A DNA stretch of 64,000 nt from Rhizobium sp. Pop5 (GCF_024721175.1 NZ_CP099402.1:1-64000), one strand, 5' to 3'; positions 47,920-56,213 are shown, counted from the first letter of the stretch. The notes: generated by a model from the letters alone, not told the origin. Numbers and translations are program-made.

Positions 47920-49629
47920 ATGACAAGCCAAGCGATGACTCCGTCCGACGAAGCCGGGCCGGAGACGATCAGCGCCGTCCTGCCCGCAGGAGCGACGATC
48001 CACGCCTGGATCAAGGCCCGGCATGGCAGCGCCTTGGGAAGGCTGACCGCACATGTCGATGGTGATCCGGCCGTTACAGTGGAAACGTCAAATCCCCATG
48101 AATTCGAATTTCGGCTGCTGACGCTGGAAAGCGGCGGAGAAATCGCTTTTTCCTACGATCCCGTGACCACAGAGGTCTCGGTTCTCTATGCCTTCCTTCA
48201 GTCTGGCGTTCGCGAAGAAGGCATCCGGCTGCTGCATGTCGGGCCCTCCAACGCCGCGCCCGAAATCTCCGGCGGCTATCACTTCCGCCCGCCTTTCGGC
48301 TGGATGAACGATCCCAACGGCTTTGGACGGTTCGGCGGCAGGCTGCATCTCTTCTATCAGCACTATCCCCATAGCCTTCGATGGAACAACATGCATTGGG
48401 GTCATGCGGTCTCGGACGATTTTCTTCACTGGACGCATCTTCCGGTCTTTCTTCCCCCTTCGGACGAATTCTCCACGCGGGCTGATGGACGCGGCGGCGC
48501 ATTTTCCGGCTCCGCAATCGCGCTCGATGGCTCGGGAATCCGCATCTTTTTCACCGAGCAAATGAAGGGCCGGGAGCCGGAGGAGCAGGTTCAGTTCACC
48601 GCCACCAGCCGCGATCTCGTCAACGTCGAGCCGGCAAGCCTGATCCTGCCCGCCCGTCCCGCCGGGCTCGGTCTGACGACTGACTTCCGCGATCCCTATG
48701 TCTTCCTGGGTCCGGACGATAAATGGAAGATGCTGCTCGGCACGCGGGACCGCGAGGGCGGCGTCATCCTGCTCTATGAAACGGATGATCCGACCGCGGC
48801 GACGGGATGGACCTTCCTCGGCATGCTTCACCGCGAGAACCGCTTCGGGATGACGGCGGCGGAGTGCCCCTGCATGATCCCTCTTGATGGTCCCGCGAGC
48901 GACCCGTCGACCCGCTGGGCGTTGATCTTCGGCCTTCTCACAAGCCGCGATCCGGCAACGGGCCGGCGCAACATGACCCTTGCGAGTGTCGGCCGTTTCG
49001 ATGGCCGCAAATTCTCAGTTGAGTTCGAGCAGGAGCTGGATTTCGGCACCGACGCCTACGCATTTCAAGCCTTTGTCGACGGCAGCGGCCCTGTCGGCAT
49101 CGCATGGCTCGCGAACTGGACTGACATATCGAAGGACGTCGACATGCCGACGGCGATGACCCTGCCGCGCCGGCTGGCGCTGCAGGGCGGGGCGCTGATC
49201 ACGCCACCGATCGCCGCGACAGAAAGCCTGCGGCAACGCCGGCTGGATGCCGGAGGACTTCTCGATGGACGAACCGTCGATCTCGCCAACGGCTCGGTCG
49301 AAATCATGCTTGGCCTCAAGGAGGCGGGCAGCGGGTTCCGCCTCGTCTTCGACCATCCCGAGGCGACCCTCGAGGTTGAGTTGAACGAGCACGGGCTGAG
49401 CATCCCCTTTTCCGCGAGCGCCAAGCCATCGCCCCGCTACATCGCGGCCGGCGCACGCCCATCCGCCATCCGGATATTCCTCGATGCAGGCTCGATCGAA
49501 GTCTTCGCCGATGATGGCCGATGGACGGGGACCAAGCGGCTGCCCGGCTTCAAGGGGGTAAGTGCCGCGCGTCTCGTCGCGCCCGCCGGCAATGTGCTTT
49601 CTGCGGACATCTGGCAGCTCGGTCTTTGA
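47920..49629 (+). CDS. GH32 beta-fructosidase, cytoplasmic
   Basis: The 569-residue protein has the GH32 catalytic set: nucleophile Asp131 in WMNDPNG (128-134), the transition-state motif FRDPYVF near 262 and the acid/base Glu in AAECPCM near 322, with a C-terminal beta-sandwich. No signal peptide is present, so it cleaves imported fructosides inside the cell. About 110 residues precede the catalytic domain, more than usual, and look like a beta-rich extra domain. ATG at 47920 is used; a GTG at 47917 precedes it. Confidence 0.92.
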   Translation: MTSQAMTPSDEAGPETISAVLPAGATIHAWIKARHGSALGRLTAHVDGDPAVTVETSNPHEFEFRLLTLESGGEIAFSYDPVTTEVSVLYAFLQSGVREEGIRLLHVGPSNAAPEISGGYHFRPPFGWMNDPNGFGRFGGRLHLFYQHYPHSLRWNNMHWGHAVSDDFLHWTHLPVFLPPSDEFSTRADGRGGAFSGSAIALDGSGIRIFFTEQMKGREPEEQVQFTATSRDLVNVEPASLILPARPAGLGLTTDFRDPYVFLGPDDKWKMLLGTRDREGGVILLYETDDPTAATGWTFLGMLHRENRFGMTAAECPCMIPLDGPASDPSTRWALIFGLLTSRDPATGRRNMTLASVGRFDGRKFSVEFEQELDFGTDAYAFQAFVDGSGPVGIAWLANWTDISKDVDMPTAMTLPRRLALQGGALITPPIAATESLRQRRLDAGGLLDGRTVDLANGSVEIMLGLKEAGSGFRLVFDHPEATLEVELNEHGLSIPFSASAKPSPRYIAAGARPSAIRIFLDAGSIEVFADDGRWTGTKRLPGFKGVSAARLVAPAGNVLSADIWQLGL

Positions 49630-49725
49630 TCTCAGGAGGAGAGGGCATCGCATCGGTATTTGTCCGATATCGTACGGCAACGAATAGGGGGGTCGCGACT
49701 TTTCTTCTCATCCAAGGAGAAAAAC

Positions 49726-50253
49726 ATGCCGTCCTTGTCTTCCGTACGCCCTGCGTCGCACAGCAAAGAAGCTTCCGCAATCGAATCCGAGATCGTCGCT
49801 CTGACGCCGGCTCTGCGCGCCTTTGCCCGACGGTTCGTGCGCAGTGACGACGACGTCGATGACCTCGTGCAGGAGACCTTGCTGAAAGCGTTGAACTCGC
49901 TTCATCTCTATCATCCCGGCACCTCCCTCAAATCCTGGCTTTTCACGATCCTCCGAAACACCTTCTGCACCAATTATCGCCGCAGGAAGCGCGAACCCAC
50001 AGGCGTCGATGCGGGGCTGGAGCAGATCGCGATCGCGCCGACGCAGGAATGGGTGCTGAAAGAGCGCGAGTTGCAGCAGGCAATGGCGCTGCTTTCCGAG
50101 GACAGGCGCCGGGCGCTCACGCTGGTCGCCGCCGGAACAAGTTACGAGGATGCCGCCAGGATGTGCGGATGCCGCGTCGGCACCCTGAAGAGCCGCGTCA
50201 GCCGCGCCCGCGAGTGCCTGCTCTCCCTGCTCGGAAATCATCTGAGCGATTGA
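49726..50253 (+). CDS. ECF sigma factor, EcfG/ECF15-like
   Basis: The 175-residue protein has sigma region 2 (ALRAFARRFVRSDDDVDDLVQ with the DLVQETLLKA motif, about 30-60) and region 4 (about 115-165, YEDAARMCGCRVGTLKSRVSRA). The PGTSLKSWLFTILRN segment resembles EcfG-type general stress sigma factors. No NepR or PhyR gene lies beside it, so it would be a paralogue separated from its control genes. AAGGAGA precedes the ATG at 49726. Confidence 0.85.
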   Translation: MPSLSSVRPASHSKEASAIESEIVALTPALRAFARRFVRSDDDVDDLVQETLLKALNSLHLYHPGTSLKSWLFTILRNTFCTNYRRRKREPTGVDAGLEQIAIAPTQEWVLKERELQQAMALLSEDRRRALTLVAAGTSYEDAARMCGCRVGTLKSRVSRARECLLSLLGNHLSD

Positions 50254-50260
50254 TCCCAGA

Positions 50261-50304
50261 GCAATTCCAGCAAAAGTGTGTAGCGGTTTTGCGTCCGGAA
50301 TTGC
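50261..50304. repeat. Rhizobium intergenic palindrome, GCAATTCC family
   Basis: GCAATTCC and GGAATTGC enclose GCAAAA and TTTTGC, making a nested stem-loop of 44 bases between convergent genes. I recognise this as a common Rhizobiales repeat. It may act as a bidirectional terminator here. Confidence 0.65.
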
Positions 50305-50326
50305 GTGAAATCAAAGATGCGAGCGT

Positions 50327-50971
50327 CTACCAGCGCAGCAGGCGAGGGCCGGTGAGGGCGCCGAACGCGCCGGTCAGCAGGATGCCGATCGAATACCAGA
50401 TCAGCACGAAGGGCATGCCGTTTTCCGTACAGAACCAGGAATAGACCCAGGCGCCGGCCGCTCCCGCGGCAATACCGGCGACGAACCCCGTCAGGTTGAG
50501 ATCCACCGGTGCCGCGCGGCGCAGCGCCCAGACCGCGCCCGCATAGACGGGCAAGGCGAAGGCGAAGATGAGCAGCGGGCAATGGAGCGCGGAGGAGCCG
50601 AGGATCAGGACCCGGTAATCTGCTGCCGGCGCCATCGTCAGCTGGATGGCTGCGACCGCGGCCATGGCCGCGAAGATTATGGCGAGCAGGCCGAAGAAGC
50701 GTCCCTTGGAACCATCCGGGCGGGAAAGCCGATGGGCGGCGAGAAGGGCCGCCGCGGCGATCAGCGCGTTATAGGCCGATTTGATCCAGAACACCGGCAG
50801 CACCAGTGCCTCGTGCATATCGACCCTGAGGCCTAAAATGACCAGCATCAGCAGCAGCGAGAGGCCGAGGGCCGGCGCTATGCCGAGCGCCAGGCGGCGG
50901 CGCAGCGCGTGGCGCGGCACCGGCTTCAGGTCGCCGACCAGGCTTTCGATGATATCGTCCGTCTTTGTCAC
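50327..50971 (-). CDS. NrsF-like membrane anti-sigma factor
   Basis: The 214-residue protein has a short cytoplasmic N-terminus (about 40 residues) and six hydrophobic helices, as in the NrsF/DUF1109 family that holds an ECF sigma factor at the membrane. Its GTG start overlaps the stop of the sigma gene upstream (GTGA). In Caulobacter the homologue restrains SigF and responds to oxidative or metal stress; that response is inferred here. Confidence 0.85.
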   Translation of the reverse strand: MTKTDDIIESLVGDLKPVPRHALRRRLALGIAPALGLSLLLMLVILGLRVDMHEALVLPVFWIKSAYNALIAAAALLAAHRLSRPDGSKGRFFGLLAIIFAAMAAVAAIQLTMAPAADYRVLILGSSALHCPLLIFAFALPVYAGAVWALRRAAPVDLNLTGFVAGIAAGAAGAWVYSWFCTENGMPFVLIWYSIGILLTGAFGALTGPRLLRW

Positions 50972-51516
50972 GATGCGCCTCGCAATCTCTCGCCGAGCGC
51001 CTTGAGCGCCCGGTGGATGCCGACTTTTACCGCCGATTCGGACTGGCCGGTGCGGCTTGCGGCGTCGGCGACCGACTGTCCCTCCAGTCTCACCTGCCGG
51101 ATCAGCTCCCGCTGTCTCAGTGGCAAGCCGTCGAGCAAACGCTCGACATCCATGCGGGCCGTCAGCGCCTCCTCGCTGAAGTCGCTTTCGATCTCATCGC
51201 CAAGCTCGGTTTCGCTGAGCCTGCGCCCGCCGCGGCCGCGATGATGGTCGATCAGCTTGTAGCGGGCGATCGAGAAGAACCAGGCCGTGAAAGGCCTTTC
51301 CCTGTCATAGGTGGACCGGCGGGAATGCAGTGCCAGCAATGTCTCCTGGACCAGGTCTTCCATATCCGCCTTCGCCGCCGCAGCCATCCTGCGGCTGTAA
51401 TAACCGACAAGCAGCGCGCGCGAAGCCGTCAGCAAACGCCGATAGGCCGCCTCGTCTCCGTCAAGGGAAAGAAGCATCAAGGCTTTCAGGGCTTCTTCCG
51501 AATGGGCTGATGTCAT
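50968..51516 (-). CDS. ECF sigma factor, SigF-like
   Basis: The 182-residue protein has region 2 with DMEDLVQETLLALHSRRSTYD near 50-70 and region 4 (SVADAASRTGQSESAVKVGIHRALKAL) near 150-175. It is directly followed by its NrsF-like anti-sigma. The promoter elements found 15 bases upstream of the start leave almost no leader, and no ribosome binding site is visible. It likely activates itself and the divergent operon at 51701. Confidence 0.9.
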   Translation of the reverse strand: MTSAHSEEALKALMLLSLDGDEAAYRRLLTASRALLVGYYSRRMAAAAKADMEDLVQETLLALHSRRSTYDRERPFTAWFFSIARYKLIDHHRGRGGRRLSETELGDEIESDFSEEALTARMDVERLLDGLPLRQRELIRQVRLEGQSVADAASRTGQSESAVKVGIHRALKALGERLRGAS

Positions 51517-51530
51517 GTTGTCTGAGAGTT

Positions 51531-51558
51531 CATTCGAAAAAACAGCCGGTCGGTTACA
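51531..51558 (-). promoter_or_regulatory. Predicted SigF-type promoter of the sigma/anti-sigma operon
   Basis: On the minus strand, TGTAAC (51558-51553) and CGAATG (51536-51531) are 16 bases apart. Caulobacter SigF promoters, from memory, read GTAACC-N16-CGAA. The same two elements occur in the divergent promoter at 51611. Confidence 0.65.
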
Positions 51559-51610
51559 GGCAGTGCGAAAACAATTCTGGCATCACAGCTCTATCACATA
51601 GATGTGAGGC

Positions 51611-51639
51611 TGTAACGCACCTCGACGCCGCCTCGAATG
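51611..51639 (+). promoter_or_regulatory. Predicted SigF-type promoter of the MXKDX-cytochrome b-molybdoenzyme operon
   Basis: TGTAAC (51611-51616) and CGAATG (51634-51639) are 17 bases apart, about 60 bases before the start at 51701. The elements are identical to those facing the sigma factor gene. Confidence 0.65.
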
Positions 51640-51700
51640 GGTGGATGTGAGCCATCGGCAGGCAGCCGGCGGACACGGCAATTTATCCGAGGAGAATTCC

Positions 51701-51949
51701 ATGACCAAGCTTCTTTCCAGCCTTGCAGCCTGCACCTTCATCGTCGGTCTTTCGCTCGCCGGCGTCGCCTCGGCCGAGGACGCCATGAAGACCGATGCGA
51801 TGAAGAAGGACAGCATGCAGAAAAGCGCGATGTCGAAAGACGCCATGAAGATGTCCGGCACCAAGAAGGACTGCATGCACAAGGCCGGCATGGAAAAGGA
51901 CGCGATGAAGAAGACCGATATGATGAAGACCTGCGACGCGATGAAATAA
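51701..51949 (+). CDS. Secreted pentapeptide MXKDX-repeat protein
   Basis: The 82-residue protein has a signal peptide (cleavage after ASA, near residue 25) and then about ten short repeats of the MxKDx kind (DAMKKDSMQKSAMSKDAMKM), with two cysteines late on. GAGGAG precedes the ATG. The many Met residues could bind metal or act as an oxidant sink; the neighbouring molybdoenzyme pair, which resembles MsrPQ repair of oxidised methionine, suggests a functional link. Confidence 0.82.
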   Translation: MTKLLSSLAACTFIVGLSLAGVASAEDAMKTDAMKKDSMQKSAMSKDAMKMSGTKKDCMHKAGMEKDAMKKTDMMKTCDAMK

Positions 51950-51962
51950 GCGCCCGCATCCG

Positions 51963-52001
51963 CGCGGCCGCTGAAACTTTTCCGCAGCGGCCGCGTCTTT
52001 T
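51963..52001 (+). terminator. Hairpin with T tract after the MXKDX gene
   Basis: CGCGGCCGCTG and CAGCGGCCGCG form an 11-bp stem followed by TCTTTTG. It lies between the first and second genes of the operon, so it probably gives partial termination and higher expression of the first gene. Confidence 0.7.
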
Positions 52002-52034
52002 GTTCCTGAAACTGCATCGATCCGGAGAACGATC

Positions 52035-52874
52035 ATGGCGACGACCGAGGCCGGCAAAGAGACCGCCCGCACGCTCATTTACCGCCACAGCCTCGCCGTG
52101 CGCCTGCCGCATTGGGTGAACGTGCTTTGCCTGACCGTGCTGCTCATGAGCGGCCTGCAGATATTCAACGCCCATCCGGCGCTCTATTGGGGCCAATACG
52201 GCACCGATAACGATCCGTCCTTCATCTCGATGGATGCCGTTGACGACGGCGGCGAGGCAAAGGGGCGCACGCATATCGGTTCGCTCGCCTTCGATACGAC
52301 GGGTGTTCTCGGTCTCTCCAACGTCGACGGGGAGGCGACGGCGAGGGGTTTTCCAAGCTGGCTCACCCTTCCAAGCTATCAGGACCTGTCGACCGGCCGG
52401 CGCTGGCATTTCTTCTTTGCCTGGCTCTTCGTCCTCAACGGCTTCGTCTATCTCGTCTGCGGACTGGTCAGCCGGCATTTTCGCCGTGATCTCGCGCCTG
52501 GTGTCGATGAACTGACGCCCGCCCATCTTGCGCACGAAGTCGTCAACCACGCCAGGCTCCGGTTTCCCAAGGGCGCCGAGGCACGGCACTACAACACGCT
52601 GCAGAAGCTGACCTATCTCGTGGTGATCTTCCTGCTGCTGCCGCTGATGGTGGCAACGGGATTGACCATGTCGCCGGGCTTTGATGCCGTGGCGCCCTGG
52701 CTGCTCGATGTCTTCGGCGGCCGGCAATCGGCCCGCACGATTCATTTCCTCACCGCCTTCTCACTCGTCGCCTTCGTCGTGGTGCATGTCGCCATGGTCA
52801 TCCTGTCGGGTGTCTTCAACAATCTGCGTTCGATGATCACCGGCTACTACGCCATCGAACAGGGAGACGAATGA
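52035..52874 (+). CDS. Cytochrome b561-like membrane subunit
   Basis: The 279-residue protein has about four membrane helices with paired His (VRLPHWVNVLCL, WHFFFAWLFVLNG, RTIHFLTAFSLVAFVVVH), as in dihaem cytochrome b subunits that pass quinol electrons to a periplasmic partner. Its stop overlaps the start of the molybdoenzyme gene (ATGA). A loop of about 70 residues after the first helix is periplasmic. Confidence 0.88.
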   Translation: MATTEAGKETARTLIYRHSLAVRLPHWVNVLCLTVLLMSGLQIFNAHPALYWGQYGTDNDPSFISMDAVDDGGEAKGRTHIGSLAFDTTGVLGLSNVDGEATARGFPSWLTLPSYQDLSTGRRWHFFFAWLFVLNGFVYLVCGLVSRHFRRDLAPGVDELTPAHLAHEVVNHARLRFPKGAEARHYNTLQKLTYLVVIFLLLPLMVATGLTMSPGFDAVAPWLLDVFGGRQSARTIHFLTAFSLVAFVVVHVAMVILSGVFNNLRSMITGYYAIEQGDE

Positions 52875-53650
52875 TGAGCCGCCTGATCACCCGCCGCCGC
52901 TTCCTGATCGGCTCGACGCTCACCGCCTCGGCACTGGGGCTTTCCGGCTGCGACGCGCTTGTCGAAAGCGACCGGACGAAATCCGTCCTGAAGATCGCCG
53001 AGGGCTTCAGCATGAAGACGCAGCGCCTGCTGCTCGGCGACAATGCGCTCGCCCGCGAATTCGGCGAAGCGGATCTCTCGCCGGTCTTTCGCTCGAACGG
53101 CACCAGCATGCCCGACAACCCGCAATATCTCGACTGGATGAGCCGGCAGTTCTCGACCTGGAAGCTTGAGGTCGGCGGGCTTGTGGAAAAGCCGGCGCAA
53201 TTCTCGCTCGCGGAGTTGAAGGCGATGCCGTCGCGCACGCAGATTACCCGACACGACTGCGTCGAAGGCTGGAGCGCGATCGGCAAATGGACGGGCCTGC
53301 CGCTCGGCGCGCTCTTGCAATCGGTGGGGCTGAAACCCCAGGCGCGCTATATCGTGTTCCACTGCGCCGACGAATACGAAAAGACGCTCGACAACAGCGG
53401 CTGGTATTATGAGAGCGTCGATCTCGTCGATGCCTTCCATCCACAGACGATCCTTGCCTATGCGATGAACGGCCGCGACCTGGAAGTGGCCCACGGAGCG
53501 CCGCTGAGGCTCAGGGTCGAACGCCAGCTCGGTTACAAGCAGGCGAAATATCTCACCCGCATCGAGGCGGTCGCCGATCTCGGCCAGCTTTATGGTGGCA
53601 ATGGCGGCTTCTGGGAAGATCGCGGCTATGAATGGTATGCCGGGATATAA
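52871..53650 (+). CDS. Tat-exported molybdopterin oxidoreductase, sulfite oxidase fold
   Basis: The 259-residue protein carries a twin-arginine signal (ITRRRFLIG) and a possible lipobox (LSGC, Cys27), then a sulfite-oxidase-type domain with the molybdenum-binding Cys130 in RHDCVEGWS. With the cytochrome b it forms an oxidoreductase like MsrPQ or related SorT-type enzymes; methionine sulfoxide reductase is one candidate activity. The start could be 52871 or 52874. Confidence 0.87.
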   Translation: MMSRLITRRRFLIGSTLTASALGLSGCDALVESDRTKSVLKIAEGFSMKTQRLLLGDNALAREFGEADLSPVFRSNGTSMPDNPQYLDWMSRQFSTWKLEVGGLVEKPAQFSLAELKAMPSRTQITRHDCVEGWSAIGKWTGLPLGALLQSVGLKPQARYIVFHCADEYEKTLDNSGWYYESVDLVDAFHPQTILAYAMNGRDLEVAHGAPLRLRVERQLGYKQAKYLTRIEAVADLGQLYGGNGGFWEDRGYEWYAGI

Positions 53651-53665
53651 CAGGCAGGCGGACGC

Positions 53666-54421
53666 TCAACCGGTTTTGCTGACGTGGGGCTGGGGTGTGA
53701 GGGATGGCCGCTTGGATCTGCGCAAAGGTCCGATCAACCGCTCATACTCCGCCTCGGCCTTGCCGTAGGCGTCGGAGGCGAATTCCTCCAGGCCGGCGCG
53801 GTCGCGCACGATCACCAGGCCGCGGACGGAGCGGATGAAATGATTGCCCTCGAGTATGTGCAGCGCCGTCGTGACACTCGGACGCCTGACCGCCAGCATC
53901 AGGGCGATGAACTCGTGCGTCAGCGCAAGCTTGTCGCCGTCGATCCTGTCGTGACACATCAGGATCCAGCGCGCCAGCCGCTCGTTGATCTCGTGAACCG
54001 CATTGGAGAGCGCGGTGAAACCGGCCTGGGTTGCAAGGACATGGACGGTCTTGTGCAGCAGGCCTGCGAAAACCGGCTGCGTCTTCATCAGATCCGCGAG
54101 CGTGCGCTGCGGCAGCCGATAGGCGAAGCCGGGCACCTGCACGGTAACTTCCGATACGCTGATACCGGCATCGATCGCCGCGGCGACCGGCGCAAATCCA
54201 TCGCGGCCGAACAAGCCCGCTTCGACGCGGTTGCCCTCGGGCGAGATGTTGATGACCGAGCCTACTCCCGAGCACGGGAAATAGACCTGCTCGATCGGCG
54301 CATTCGCATGGACGATGATGAAACCGCTCGGTATGGCGCAGGGTTCGAGGTGAGGGGCAACGGCCGCGTATTCCTCCTCCGGCAAGAGGGCCAGCAGACG
54401 ATTCTCCTTGGGGTGCATCAT
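53666..54421 (-). CDS. Crp/Fnr-family regulator 1
   Basis: The 251-residue protein has a cyclic-nucleotide-binding-like beta-roll (about 20-130, with FFPCSGVGSVIN-type turns) and a C-terminal winged helix (LTHEFIALMLAVRRPSVTTALHILEG). No FNR-type N-terminal cysteine cluster is seen, so oxygen sensing by an iron-sulphur cluster is unlikely. I start it at 54421; a longer reading to 55087 is rejected. First of four paralogues in 6.5 kb. Confidence 0.88.
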   Translation of the reverse strand: MMHPKENRLLALLPEEEYAAVAPHLEPCAIPSGFIIVHANAPIEQVYFPCSGVGSVINISPEGNRVEAGLFGRDGFAPVAAAIDAGISVSEVTVQVPGFAYRLPQRTLADLMKTQPVFAGLLHKTVHVLATQAGFTALSNAVHEINERLARWILMCHDRIDGDKLALTHEFIALMLAVRRPSVTTALHILEGNHFIRSVRGLVIVRDRAGLEEFASDAYGKAEAEYERLIGPLRRSKRPSLTPQPHVSKTG

Positions 54422-54748
54422 TTCCGCCAATGTTCGCCCTCCGGTAAGTGCGGGGCGGCCGCAGGCAGTATCATCGATTCCAGGTCGCGATCGCCGGATC
54501 GCCAATCGGGCTCGCCATTCTAACCCGCAGAGCCGCCATTGGTTCCCGCATCGCGCGGCCGCCGACCCATCCTTTCCCAAGCGCAAAACCGGCCGCGCGG
54601 CCGCATTTGCGGCATTGCGGGCGGGTTGCCTTCGCTGGTCGCCGCCGCCGGCGGTCTGTACGTTATTGCACAATGTATTGCTCAACGATTCTATATGGTT
54701 AGGTTCGCCCGCAACGGGGGTCGCATTCTCATTGATGCGCGGACTGAT
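54422..54748. other. Divergent promoter region between two Crp/Fnr genes
   Basis: The 327-bp gap has no gene. An AT-rich segment at 54660-54700 includes an imperfect inverted repeat (TTGCACA and TGCTCAA, 6 bases apart at 54666-54685) that might bind a Crp/Fnr protein. Confidence 0.45.
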
Positions 54749-55468
54749 ATGGATGACCGAGAATTGATTTTCCGAAATGAACTTTTGCGTGCCATGGGAC
54801 CGCAGGAGCTTGAACTCCTGCGACCGCATCTGGAGCCTGTCGACCTGGAGGTTCCCTTGATCCTTGAAACGGAGAACAGCCCGGTCGGCGACGTCTACAT
54901 GCTGGAGTCCGGGCTTGCCTCGATCGTGGCGAGATTTCCGGGCGGTCGCGATCTCGAGGTGGGCATCGTCGGGCGCGAAGGCATGACGGGCGCGGCCGTC
55001 ATCCTCGGCGGCGACCAATCCGCCAACCGGACGTTCATGCAGATTACCGGCCATGGCTTCAAACTGCCGGCAGCTGTCCTTTCCCAAGCGATGGAAGAAA
55101 GCCGCGCCTTACGCAGCCTGCTTCTCGCCTATGTCCAGGCCCTGCTTGCGCAGACGACGTCGACCGTGCTCGCCAACGGCCGTTCCAAGCTCGAGGAGCG
55201 GCTTGCGCGATGGCTGCTGATGGTCCACGACCGCACCGACGGCGCCACCATCTGGCTGACCCACGAGTTTCTGGCCGTGATGCTCGGTGTGCGCCGCGCC
55301 GGGGTTACCGTCGCTCTGCACCTGCTCGAAGGCAAGGGCCTGATCCGCTCGACAAGGCGGCAGATCGTCATCCTCAACCGGCGGGGATTGATCGAAGAGG
55401 CCCATGGCGCCTATGGGGCGGCCGAGGAGGAGTATCGGCGGCTGATCGGCACGCATCTTGCGCGCTGA
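54749..55468 (+). CDS. Crp/Fnr-family regulator 2
   Basis: A 240-residue paralogue of regulator 1: beta-roll at about 20-130 (LETENSPVGDVYMLESGLAS, GREGMTGAAVILG) and helix-turn-helix (LTHEFLAVMLGVRRAGVTVALHLLEG). No conserved cysteines for a cluster. The start at 54749 follows only a weak ribosome binding site. It is divergent from regulator 1. Confidence 0.87.
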   Translation: MDDRELIFRNELLRAMGPQELELLRPHLEPVDLEVPLILETENSPVGDVYMLESGLASIVARFPGGRDLEVGIVGREGMTGAAVILGGDQSANRTFMQITGHGFKLPAAVLSQAMEESRALRSLLLAYVQALLAQTTSTVLANGRSKLEERLARWLLMVHDRTDGATIWLTHEFLAVMLGVRRAGVTVALHLLEGKGLIRSTRRQIVILNRRGLIEEAHGAYGAAEEEYRRLIGTHLAR

Positions 55469-55508
55469 CGCGGGCGGCGCATCCCCGTCTCGGAGCGTCC
55501 CGCCGCCC

Positions 55509-55880
55509 TTAATGATAATAGGAGGGATCCGGCCCGAACAGGGCTGAGATCATCGCCTCGATATCGGAAGGACGGCCGCTGACGACGAAGCCGCCGCGAG
55601 GCGTTTTCATCCGCTCGCCACGGGCGAAGATGAAGGGAATCCGGCGCGTCTCCAGCCATTCGTTCATCCAGAGCATGGCCTCGTCGGAAATCGTCACGTC
55701 GATGATCACGGCATCGAAGATGAGGCCCTCGCTTAGACATTCCATTGCGCTGGAGACGACCACAGGACCTGCGAGCAGCGCCTGGCGCGCGATCAATGCG
55801 TCTCTGGCACCGCCCGAAAGGAAGCCGGCCTCGCCGATGATAAGGATCGTCTTGCCGGCGACCGGGCTGAGCGATTTCAT
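55509..55880 (-). CDS. Degenerate receiver-domain protein
   Basis: The 123-residue protein has the shape of a single-domain response regulator: strand TILIIGEAGF in place of the usual acidic ILVVEDE, a retained phosphoacceptor-like Asp in FDAVIIDVTIS, and FVVSGRP where the conserved Lys-Pro is expected, so the Lys is lost. Phosphorylation is doubtful. It could be a partner for the nearby sensor kinases, or a binding module. Confidence 0.75.
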   Translation of the reverse strand: MKSLSPVAGKTILIIGEAGFLSGGARDALIARQALLAGPVVVSSAMECLSEGLIFDAVIIDVTISDEAMLWMNEWLETRRIPFIFARGERMKTPRGGFVVSGRPSDIEAMISALFGPDPSYYH

Positions 55881-56213
55881 GAGCGGACGCCTACGGTAAT
55901 CCTGGGGTTGAGGGCAATCATGCTGTTCAATGGCGGTTCAAACAGCGGGCGGTCCGCGCCTGCACCTGCCTACCATATTCAAGCTTATGACGCGACGTTC
56001 ATTTTGTCGTGAATGCCGAACCTCACCCGGCCGCGCTGGTTCCCCTAAAACGTGTTGCGATCCCTCAGATTCGCTTGATCCGCGCTTTGCTCCCTGGTCT
56101 TCACATGCCGACATCGCAGGGCGCGGCAGCCTGATCCGTACGCTTCCGCACCAGCTGTTGAAATCGACGATCCTAAGTTTAGGATCAGCTCATATAAAAA
56201 AGGGAGGAAGCAG
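55881..56213. other. Intergenic stretch of about 330 bp with an 18-bp palindrome
   Basis: No gene is seen. Near its end GATCCTAA-GT-TTAGGATC (56169-56186) is a perfect palindrome just upstream of an AT-rich CATATAAAAAA and the ribosome binding site GGGAGG for the gene at 56214. Confidence 0.6.

Noticed and set aside
53666..55087. Long reading of Crp/Fnr regulator 1 (473 codons)
   Set aside because: Residues before 54421 are antisense to the divergent regulator 2 and do not look like a protein domain.
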